Positions 7,330-13,338 of a stretch of DNA of 24,200 bases are shown piece after piece. How positions within the stretch are numbered: the first letter of the stretch is position 1; each line of letters begins with the position of its first letter. The position numbers and the translations under genes are program-made. The stretch spans positions 1-24,200 of the forward strand of contig CALKHQ010000285.1 of assembly GCA_937988735.1 (NCBI GenBank). Reading direction: 5' to 3'. The DNA is from an uncultured Alphaproteobacteria bacterium. Lineage in GTDB: Bacteria > Pseudomonadota > Alphaproteobacteria > CALKHQ01. The notes beneath the pieces are model-generated. The model saw only the letters and a program-made list of their open reading frames with translations, was not told the DNA's origin and made no database searches.

Positions 7330-8547
7330 TCAGGGGACCTGCACCGTCACCAGGCCCTCGCGCACCAGCCGCCGGACCAGCACCAGCCTGCCCTCGAGGT
7401 CGAGCGGACCGGGCAGGTCGCGGATGGCGGTGCCGGAGGGCTGCAGCGCCGCGACCGCGGCCGGCGCAGCCTTGGCGGGAACGATGACCGCATTGCCGTA
7501 GCAGTGGATGGTCAGCGTGTTCGCCTTCTGCTCCAGCCGGCAGATCAGGCCGGGACGGGCGGCGACCAGGCTGTCGCCGTCGAGCCGCGGCAGGGCCGCC
7601 ATCTGTGCGGACTGGCCCGGCAGCAGGGGATGGCGCGTCGCTGCCAGATCGTCGACGAAGCGGTCGAGCGCCGCGTCGAAGTCGGCGCGGGCGACGAGGC
7701 GGTCCATGAGCTCCCGGAACCGGGCGCGGGCCGCGCTGCGGTCGTAGCCGGGCCCGACAAAGCCCGGAGGCAGGCTGCGCCGGAAGTCGGGGTCGTTCAG
7801 CGTCACCTCCGACAGCGCCTCGACGAACAGGTCGTGCCAGGTGCGGGTGAGCATGCCGACGGTGATGTGGAGCGACGGGCCGTCGTCCGACTCCGCGTCG
7901 TGCATCACCCCGCGCGGAATGTAGGCCGTGTCGCCGGGCTCGAGGGTGAAGGCCGCACTCGTCCGTTCGGGTTCGACGGAGCCCGGCGTGAACCGTTGCC
8001 CCTGCATCGGCAACCGGATCGGCGTCTGGTACAGCCGCCAGCGCTTTCGCCCCGCCACCTGCAGCACGAACACGTCGTGACTGTCGTAGTGGCTCCGGAA
8101 TCCCCTGGCGCCGGCCGGGGTGAGGTAGACGTTGGTCTGGAAACGGGCGCCGAGCTCGCTCTCCAGCGACCGGCAGAACGCTGCCAGCCGCGGGAGGCGC
8201 AGGTGGAGCTGCGGCAGGATGACGGTGCTGCCGTCGGCGAGCTCCTGGTAGAGGCGCGCGACGTCGATGATCCCGCCCTCGCGGCTGTACTGCTCCGGCC
8301 GCACATCGCGTGCGGCGTTGGTCACCTGCACGTCCTCGAGGCGCAGCACGGTCTCCGTCAGCACCCGGTGCACGTCGTCCAGCGAGAGCAGGCCGGCATG
8401 GCGGTCGGGCATGCCGCGGTGGACGACGAGCGGCTGCCGCTCCCAGTGCTCGGCAAGGAAGCGCTCGGCCGGTTCCGGGGCGATCAGCCAGGCGAGACTG
8501 CCGACGGGCTGGACGTCCGCCACCAGGTCAGGAGCCGCGTCGGCCAT
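7330..8547 (-). CDS. JmjC/cupin-4 Fe(II)/2-oxoglutarate oxygenase
   Basis: The protein has 405 residues and belongs to the cupin-4/JmjC family that includes the ribosomal protein hydroxylases YcfD/RoxA, MINA53 and NO66. The iron triad is visible as H-Y-D in SHYDSHDVFVLQ (His153, Asp155) and the distal His near 216 in IPRGVMHDAE. The typical GRKRWRLY strand lies between, and a helical C-terminal region follows. Such enzymes hydroxylate protein side chains using O2 and 2-oxoglutarate. The ATG at 8547 lies inside the last codons of the upstream repeat-protein gene (20-base overlap), so translation is probably coupled. A longer frame to 8883 exists but merely reads the repeat gene in another frame, giving Ala/Pro/Thr-rich low complexity, and I reject it. 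No ribosomal protein gene is nearby; the substrate may be the overlapping gene's product. Confidence 0.9.
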   Translation of the reverse strand: MADAAPDLVADVQPVGSLAWLIAPEPAERFLAEHWERQPLVVHRGMPDRHAGLLSLDDVHRVLTETVLRLEDVQVTNAARDVRPEQYSREGGIIDVARLYQELADGSTVILPQLHLRLPRLAAFCRSLESELGARFQTNVYLTPAGARGFRSHYDSHDVFVLQVAGRKRWRLYQTPIRLPMQGQRFTPGSVEPERTSAAFTLEPGDTAYIPRGVMHDAESDDGPSLHITVGMLTRTWHDLFVEALSEVTLNDPDFRRSLPPGFVGPGYDRSAARARFRELMDRLVARADFDAALDRFVDDLAATRHPLLPGQSAQMAALPRLDGDSLVAARPGLICRLEQKANTLTIHCYGNAVIVPAKAAPAAVAALQPSGTAIRDLPGPLDLEGRLVLVRRLVREGLVTVQVP

Positions 8548-9013
8548 AGCCGGGGCTGTCCTGGTCGGCGCCGCTGTCACTGTCGGTGAGCCCGGTGTAG
8601 CTCGCGGTGCGGCCGTCTTCACCGCCGCCATGGCGGCCGTAGCCGGACTGGTCGCGGTTCGGGCCGGAGTCGCTGTCGGTGAAGCCGGTATAAACCGGGC
8701 CCCCGCTGCCGCTCCCGCTGCTGCTGCCGGCGCCGTAGCCAGGGGAATCCCGCGACGCGCCGGAGTCGCTGTCGGTGATCCCGGTGTAGGTCGGACCGCC
8801 GCTGCCGCCGCCGGAGCGGCCGGAGTCCCCGCTGGTTCCGGGACTGTCGCGGCCGGACTGGCGGAACGGGATGCAGGCGGCAACGCCGGCGCCGGTCGCG
8901 CCGGTGACCAGCGTCAGCAGCGTGCGCCGGCCGAGCCGGCGCTCCGTCGTCATCTCGTCGTCGCTCAGGGTGTGGGGGGACCGGGCGTCCCCGTCCGTCC
9001 TCGACACCGTCAC
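8528..9013 (-). CDS. Tat-type lipoprotein-like repeat protein with three TDSDSG repeats
   Basis: I do not recognise a named family. The 161-residue product has an N-region with GRRTLLTLV (twin arginine at 29-30), a short hydrophobic stretch and GVAAC, a plausible lipobox with Cys47. The rest is Gly/Ser/Asp-rich and built of three 21-residue repeats at 74-94, 106-126 and 137-157, with core YTGxTDSDSG followed by a DSPGYG-like end. A decayed piece (GRDSPGTSGDSG) lies near 54-64. I chose the GTG at 9013 because GGGAGGG lies 6 bases upstream; ATG 8953 would shorten the N-terminus by 20 residues and still leave the signal. A TTGACT at 9101-9096 could be a -35, but no good -10 follows. The gene overlaps the JmjC oxygenase gene by 20 bases. 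Confidence 0.82.
   Translation of the reverse strand: MTVSRTDGDARSPHTLSDDEMTTERRLGRRTLLTLVTGATGAGVAACIPFRQSGRDSPGTSGDSGRSGGGSGGPTYTGITDSDSGASRDSPGYGAGSSSGSGSGGPVYTGFTDSDSGPNRDQSGYGRHGGGEDGRTASYTGLTDSDSGADQDSPGYGRRGS
8565..8792 (-). repeat. Three tandem-like 63-base coding repeats (TDSDSG units)
   Basis: Within the repeat-protein gene the minus strand encodes YTG-x-TDSDSG three times, with a unit period of 32 then 31 codons. The units are separated by variable Gly/Ser-rich linkers. Conservation is strongest over TDSDSG and the closing GYG, while linkers drift. This suggests selection on the unit rather than recent DNA duplication. Confidence 0.8.
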
Positions 9014-9121
9014 GATGCGCCCTCCCGATCAGCAGCAGACCGATGGCGGACCCGATGCTGACCCGCGGGGCGCCGGTTGTACACCCGTTTGTGCCAGTCA
9101 ACCCCGGCGCGTTCGCGACAG

Positions 9122-9146
9122 CGCGGCCGGCTGCCGTCCGGCCGCG
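9122..9146 (-). terminator. Possible terminator hairpin after nrdB
   Basis: CGCGGCCGG (9122-9130) pairs perfectly with CCGGCCGCG (9138-9146) across a 7-base loop. It starts 8 bases after the nrdB stop in the direction of transcription. There is no T-run, so it is at best a GC-rich hairpin that stabilises the 3' end or aids termination. Confidence 0.4.
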
Positions 9147-9153
9147 GCGGCGG

Positions 9154-10113
9154 TCACGCGAAGGCTTCCTCCCACGTACCTGTGGTCGCCGCCTTGGTGT
9201 ACTCGGTGGCCCGGTTCTCGAAGAAGTTGGTGTGCTCGACGCCGTTGAGCATCTCGTCCATCCACGGCAGCGGATTCTTCTCGATCCGGTACAGCGGCTG
9301 GAGGTTGAGCTGGCCGAGCCGGCGGTCGGCGATGTAGCGGATGTAGCGCTTGACCTCCTCCGCCGTCAGGCCCTGCACCGCGCCCATCTCGAAGGCGAGG
9401 TCGATGAATGCGTCCTCGTGGGTGACGATGGTCTCGCACGCCTTGTAGAGGTCGCGCTGCAGCGCGTCGTCCCACAGCGACCGGTTCTCGTCGATGAACG
9501 TGCGGAACAGGCGGATGATCGAGTTGGTGTGCAGCGTCTCGTCGCGCGCCGACCAGGTGATGATCTGGCCCATCCCCTTCATCTTGTTGAAGCGGGGGAA
9601 GTTCATCAGGATCGCGAAGCTGGCGAACAGCTGCAGCCCCTCGGTGAACGCGCCGAAGACGGCGAGGGTCTTGGCGATGTCCCGCGGGGTCTCCACGCCC
9701 CACTGCTGCATGTAGTCGTACTTGTCCTTCATCTCCTTGTAGTGGAGGAAGGCCTGGTATTCGACCTCGGGCATGCCGATGGTGTCGAGCAGGTGGGAAT
9801 AGGCCGCGATGTGGATGGTCTCCATGTTGGAGAAGGCCGCCAGCATCATCTGCACTTCGGTGGGCTGGAACACCCGCGCGTAGTGCTTCATGTAGCAGTT
9901 GTTCACCTCGACGTCGGCCTGGGTGAAGAAGCGGAAGATCTGGGTCAGCAGGTTCCGCTCGGCATCGTTGAGCGTCTTGTGCCAGTCCTTCACGTCGTCG
10001 GCGAGCGGCACCTCCTCCGGCAGCCAGTGAATCCGCTGCTGCATAAGCCACGCGTCATAGGCCCACGGATAGCTGAAGGGCTTGTACATCGGGCGTGAGT
10101 CGAGCAGCGACAT
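9154..10113 (-). CDS. nrdB: Class I ribonucleotide reductase, beta (radical) subunit
   Basis: The protein has 319 residues. It carries the diiron and radical site that starts nucleotide reduction in the NrdA partner. Metal ligands are visible as Asp67 (QADVEV), Glu98 and His101 (METIH), Glu158 (FTEGLQ), and Glu192 and His195 (ARDETLH). Tyr105 sits where the E. coli radical Tyr122 is (seven residues after the first Glu), so this looks like a tyrosyl-radical enzyme. No ATP-cone is present. The start is the ATG at 10113 behind AGAGGAA. Unusually, nrdA is not adjacent: it lies 3.2 kb away on the same strand, with the molybdate operon on the other strand in between. nrdB therefore needs its own promoter, for which TTGACC at 10174-10169 on the minus strand is a candidate -35. 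Confidence 0.96.
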   Translation of the reverse strand: MSLLDSRPMYKPFSYPWAYDAWLMQQRIHWLPEEVPLADDVKDWHKTLNDAERNLLTQIFRFFTQADVEVNNCYMKHYARVFQPTEVQMMLAAFSNMETIHIAAYSHLLDTIGMPEVEYQAFLHYKEMKDKYDYMQQWGVETPRDIAKTLAVFGAFTEGLQLFASFAILMNFPRFNKMKGMGQIITWSARDETLHTNSIIRLFRTFIDENRSLWDDALQRDLYKACETIVTHEDAFIDLAFEMGAVQGLTAEEVKRYIRYIADRRLGQLNLQPLYRIEKNPLPWMDEMLNGVEHTNFFENRATEYTKAATTGTWEEAFA

Positions 10114-10350
10114 GAATTCCTCTCTGGTCCGGCTTTCCCGTTTGACGATGGGCCGCCGCGGCGCGCAGGTCAAGCGCCGGACACATCTGCGTTGATGCGA
10201 GATGTTGCGCCGTGCTGTCGCGGCGACAACAACATGTAGCGTACGCGGCCGCGATACCCAACGGGGATGATCCCCCCGCCTGCGGCTGCCTGTTGCCAGG
10301 CGGTGTATATGGGTGAATATAGCGCGTCGCCGGAATTCGTGGAGGCTCTC
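10114..10350. other. Divergent nrdB-modA regulatory region
   Basis: This 237-base gap must carry promoters for nrdB (leftward) and modA (rightward). Toward nrdB there is TTGACC (minus strand, 10174-10169) with a weak CATCGT 17 bases on. Dyads seen are ACATCT/AGATGT (10183-10188 and 10200-10205, 11-base gap) and TGTCGC-G-GCGACA (10216-10228). Nearer modA is the ModE-like site described separately. I could not find the paired NrdR boxes seen at nrdA. Confidence 0.5.
10304..10324 (+). promoter_or_regulatory. Probable ModE operator (Mo-box)
   Basis: TATAT (10306-10310) and ATATA (10317-10321) are inverted half-sites separated by six bases, with GTG before and GCG after. This matches the general ModE-box form (CGxTATAT, six to seven bases, ATATAxCG). 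It lies 30-47 bases before the modA ATG, and it is one of the few AT-rich spots in the gap. The single-domain ModE at the end of the same operon is the obvious binder, which would repress the operon when molybdate is plentiful. Confidence 0.6.
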
Positions 10351-11106
10351 ATGCGCGCCCTGGTTTCCGCCGCTGTCGTTGCCGTGCTCGCCCCGCTGCC
10401 GGCCGTAGCGGGCGAGGTCACCGTCTTCGCGGCCGCCAGCCTGACCGACGCGGTGGAGGAGATCGGCGCGGCCTGGGTCGCGGCCGGGAACGCGCCGTGG
10501 CGGCTGTCCTTCGGCGGCTCGTCCACGCTGGCGCAGCAGATCATCGAGGGCGCGCCGGCCGACATCTTCATCTCGGCCAGCGAGCAGTGGATGGACTCGG
10601 TCGAGGCGGAGGGCCTGCTGGTCGAGGGCAGTCGCACGAGCGCGCTCTCCAACAGCCTGGTGCTGATCGCGCCGTCGGGGGAGGGGCCGACCGGAGTCGC
10701 CATCGGGCCGGACCTCGACCTCACGGGGCTGATCGGGCCGGACAGCGTGATCGCGATGGCCGACCCCGAGCGCATTCCGGCCGGCCAGTACGGCCGGGAG
10801 GCGCTGGTGAACCTGGGCCTGTGGGATGCGGTCGCACCCCTGGTGGCGGGGACCGACGACGTGCGGGCGGCGCTGGCGCTGGTCGAGCGCGGAGAGGCGC
10901 CGCTGGGCATCGTCTATTCCACCGATGCGGCGATCAGCGACGGGGTCGAGGTGGTGGCGGCCTTTCCGCCGGACACCCACGGCCCGATCCGCTATCCCTT
11001 CGCCCTGGTCGCGACCGGCAACCCGGACGCGCAGGCCGCCTTCGACTTCCTGCTGTCGGATCAGGCGATGGCAATCTTCGCCCGCTACGGCTTCGTGGCG
11101 GACTGA
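10351..11106 (+). CDS. modA: Molybdate ABC transporter, periplasmic binding protein
   Basis: The protein has 251 residues. It captures molybdate (and tungstate) in the periplasm for ModBC. Residues 1-20 form a Sec signal ending AVA before GEVTVFAAASLTDA, the usual ModA opening. Family blocks include SFGGSSTLAQQI, GAPADIFISA, NSLVLIAP and the closing FDFLLSDQA...IFARYGF. I chose the ATG at 10351, five bases after GGAGG (10341-10345). An earlier in-frame start at 10267 would place 28 non-signal residues first and run through the Mo-box. It is the first gene of modABC-modE; three bases separate it from modB. Confidence 0.95.
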   Translation: MRALVSAAVVAVLAPLPAVAGEVTVFAAASLTDAVEEIGAAWVAAGNAPWRLSFGGSSTLAQQIIEGAPADIFISASEQWMDSVEAEGLLVEGSRTSALSNSLVLIAPSGEGPTGVAIGPDLDLTGLIGPDSVIAMADPERIPAGQYGREALVNLGLWDAVAPLVAGTDDVRAALALVERGEAPLGIVYSTDAAISDGVEVVAAFPPDTHGPIRYPFALVATGNPDAQAAFDFLLSDQAMAIFARYGFVAD

Positions 11107-11109
11107 CAA

Positions 11110-11808
11110 ATGGGAGGCTGGCTGAGCGACGCCGAGGCAACCGCCTTCCTGCTGAGCCTGCAGGTCGCCGGCGCCGCGGTCGCCTGCAGCCTGCCCGTGG
11201 CGGTCGCGGTGGCGCTGGTCCTCGCCCGCGCGCGCTTCCCCGGCAAGGTGCTGCTGGACGGGCTGGTCCACATGCCGCTCGTGCTGCCGCCGGTCGTGAT
11301 CGGCTACCTGCTGCTGGTGACCCTCGGCCGGCGCGCGCCCGTCGGCGCCTGGCTTTACGAGACCTTCGGCATCCAGCTCATCTTCACCACCGCCGGGGCG
11401 GTGGTCGCGGCCGCGGTGGTGAGCTTCCCGTTCCAGGTCCGCGCCATCCGCCTTGCCATCGAGGCGATCGACCGCGGGCTGGAGCAGGCGGCGCATTCGC
11501 TGGGCGCCCGGCCGCTCGACGCCTTCTTCTCGGTCACCCTGCCGCTGATGGCGCCGGGGCTCATCGCCGGCGCCGTCACCGCCTTTGCCGCATCGCTGGG
11601 CGAGTTCGGCGCGATCATCACCTTCGTCTCCAACGTCGAGGGCGAGACCCGCACCCTGCCGCTCGCAATCTACACCGCCATCCAGACCCCGGGTGGCGAG
11701 GCGCAGGCGGCGCGGCTCGTCGTGCTGTCGGTGGTGCTGGCGCTGTCGGCGCTGGTGATCGCGGAATGGTCGTCCCGCGTGCTGCGCCGCCGGCTGGTGC
11801 AGGGGTGA
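11110..11808 (+). CDS. modB: Molybdate ABC transporter, permease
   Basis: The protein has 232 residues and about five to six membrane segments. It forms the inner-membrane channel, as a dimer, with ModC. The EAA loop that docks on the ATPase reads EQAAHSLGARPLDAFFSVTLP around residues 124-144, followed by the ModB-typical AFAASLGEFGAIITFVSN. The start is the ATG directly after modA. The stop TGA (11806-11808) overlaps the GTG start of modC, so stoichiometric coupled translation is likely. Confidence 0.95.
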   Translation: MGGWLSDAEATAFLLSLQVAGAAVACSLPVAVAVALVLARARFPGKVLLDGLVHMPLVLPPVVIGYLLLVTLGRRAPVGAWLYETFGIQLIFTTAGAVVAAAVVSFPFQVRAIRLAIEAIDRGLEQAAHSLGARPLDAFFSVTLPLMAPGLIAGAVTAFAASLGEFGAIITFVSNVEGETRTLPLAIYTAIQTPGGEAQAARLVVLSVVLALSALVIAEWSSRVLRRRLVQG

Positions 11809-12899
11809 CGGCGCCCGCGATGCCCGAGCTCGAGGTCGCCTTTCGCCACCGGCTCGGCGCGACCGTCTTCGACGTCGCCTTCAGTGCGTCCGGCGGCGTC
11901 ACCGCGCTGTTCGGCCCGTCGGGCGCCGGCAAGTCCACGGTGGTGCGGGCGGTGGCCGGCCTGCTGACCCCGGCGGAGGGCCGGATCCGCCTGGGCGAGC
12001 GGGTATTCCTCGACACCGCCCGCGGCATCCGTCTGCCGCCGTGGTCCCGCCGGGTCGGCGTGGTGTTCCAGGAGGCGCGCCTGTTCCCCCACCTCTCGGT
12101 GCTGGGCAACCTGCGCTACGGGCTCCGCCGGGCGCGGCAGGACCGGGGCCTTCGCCTCGACGAGGTGGTGGCGCTGCTGGGGCTGTCGGCGCTGGTGTCG
12201 CGCCGCCCCCACGGGCTCTCCGGCGGCGAGGCGCAGCGGGTGGCGATCGGCCGCGCGCTGCTCGCCCAGCCGGACCTGCTGCTGCTCGACGAGCCGATGG
12301 CCGCGCTTGACCTCCGGCGGCGTTCCGAGCTGCTGCCCTACATCGCCGGCCTCCGCGACGTGGCGCGGCTGCCGATGATCTACGTCAGCCACAGCCTGGA
12401 CGAGGTGCTGCGCCTTGCCGACCGCCTGGTGCTGATGGACGGTGGCCGCAGCATCCTCGCCGGCCCGGTGGAACAGGTGCTGGCGTCCGACGCCGCGGTG
12501 GCGCTGCTCGGGCCGGACGAGGCGAGCGGCATGCTGGTCGGCCGCGTGACGGCCATCGACCCCGGCGACGGCCTCGCCGACGTCGAGACCTCGGCCGGCC
12601 GGCTGCTGGTGCCGGGGCAGGGGCTCGCGCCGGGGGGGACGGCGGTGCTCCGCGTCCGCGCCCGCGACGTGGCGCTGGCTGCGGAAGCGCCGCGCGCCTA
12701 TTCGGCGCTGAACCGGCTGGCGGTGACGGTGGAAGCGATCGTGCCGGTGGATGCGGCGCGGGTGATGGTCTGGCTGCGCGCCGACGGCAACCGCCTGCCC
12801 GCGCTGATCACCCGTCGCGCGCTGGCCGCCCTGTCGATCGCGCCGGGTGCCGCGATGGTGGCGATGATCAAGGCGATCTCCGTCTCGACGCAGGGCTGA
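11805..12899 (+). CDS. modC: Molybdate ABC transporter, ATP-binding protein
   Basis: The protein has 364 residues and energises molybdate import. It shows Walker A GPSGAGKS (37-44), a Q-loop Gln near 89, the signature LSGGEAQ (138-144) and Walker B LLLLDEP (158-164). A C-terminal Mop/TOBE region (roughly 298-362) follows, including SALNRLAVTVEAIV, which in this family binds oxyanion and lets molybdate inhibit transport. I chose the GTG at 11805, which overlaps the modB stop by four bases; ATG 11820 would shorten it by five residues. It ends 14 bases before modE. Confidence 0.94.
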   Translation: MTAPAMPELEVAFRHRLGATVFDVAFSASGGVTALFGPSGAGKSTVVRAVAGLLTPAEGRIRLGERVFLDTARGIRLPPWSRRVGVVFQEARLFPHLSVLGNLRYGLRRARQDRGLRLDEVVALLGLSALVSRRPHGLSGGEAQRVAIGRALLAQPDLLLLDEPMAALDLRRRSELLPYIAGLRDVARLPMIYVSHSLDEVLRLADRLVLMDGGRSILAGPVEQVLASDAAVALLGPDEASGMLVGRVTAIDPGDGLADVETSAGRLLVPGQGLAPGGTAVLRVRARDVALAAEAPRAYSALNRLAVTVEAIVPVDAARVMVWLRADGNRLPALITRRALAALSIAPGAAMVAMIKAISVSTQG

Positions 12900-12913
12900 A
12901 CGGGAGGCTTGCG

Positions 12914-13264
12914 GTGGCCCGGCTGACGCTGCGCATCGACCTCGACCCCGGCGGGCCGGACGGCCGCATCGGCCCGGGCAAGATCGCCCTGCTGAAGGCG
13001 GTGGCCGCGACCGGGTCGATCAGCGCCGCCGCCCGCAGTCTCGGCATGTCCTACCGCCGGGCGTGGCTGCTGATCGACGCCATGAACCGCCTGTTCGGCG
13101 CGCCGGTGGTGGAGACACGCGAGGGCGGCAGCGGCGGCGGCGGGGCTGCGCTCACCCCGCTGGGCGAGATGGTGATCCGTCACTACGACGAGGCCACAAC
13201 CGCCGCGGCGGAGGCTGCCAACCGGGCGATTGCGGAGCTGGAGAAGCTGCGTGGCACCCGCTGA
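12914..13264 (+). CDS. Single-domain ModE-type winged-helix regulator
   Basis: The protein has 116 residues and corresponds to the N-terminal LysR-like DNA-binding domain of ModE. The helix-turn-helix is visible in KAVAATGSISAAARSLGMS and YRRAWLLIDAMN, followed by a Gly-rich wing and a C-terminal dimerisation helix. The molybdate-binding Mop domains of E. coli ModE (262 residues) are missing, so sensing must come from dimer properties or from another molybdate binder. The start is the GTG at 12914, six bases after GGGAGG. It is the last gene of the mod operon and probably regulates it through the Mo-box at 10304-10324. Confidence 0.88.
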   Translation: MARLTLRIDLDPGGPDGRIGPGKIALLKAVAATGSISAAARSLGMSYRRAWLLIDAMNRLFGAPVVETREGGSGGGGAALTPLGEMVIRHYDEATTAAAEAANRAIAELEKLRGTR

Positions 13265-13284
13265 CGCTGCTGCGCGTCAGCAGC
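13260..13284 (+). terminator. Possible terminator of the mod operon
   Basis: GCTGACGC (13260-13267) pairs with GCGTCAGC (13274-13281) across six bases; an alternative GCTGCTG/CAGCAGC pairing also forms. It overlaps the modE stop. No T-run follows, so it is weak, but it is well placed between the convergent modE and nrdA genes. Confidence 0.35.
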
Positions 13285-13338
13285 TTGTCGGGAGAACTGC
13301 CGCGCCGCGTGCGTGGGAGCAGCGGCGCGGCCGGCGCC

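Noticed and set aside
7324..7336. CCCCTG-T-CAGGGG palindrome at the end of the JmjC gene as a terminator
   Set aside because: As RNA only four pairs form around a five-base loop and no T-run follows; it also overlaps the stop codon.
5909..8589. Long plus-strand open frames opposite the glycosylase and JmjC genes
   Set aside because: Shadow composition and no start signals; the minus-strand products carry catalytic motifs.
8548..8883. 112-residue N-terminal extension of the JmjC protein
   Set aside because: It is an Ala/Pro/Thr-rich out-of-frame reading of the TDSDSG repeat gene; the oxygenase fold begins just after ATG 8547.
10497..11804. Plus-strand open frame leading into modC
   Set aside because: It is modA and modB read in another frame; modC starts at the GTG overlapping the modB stop.
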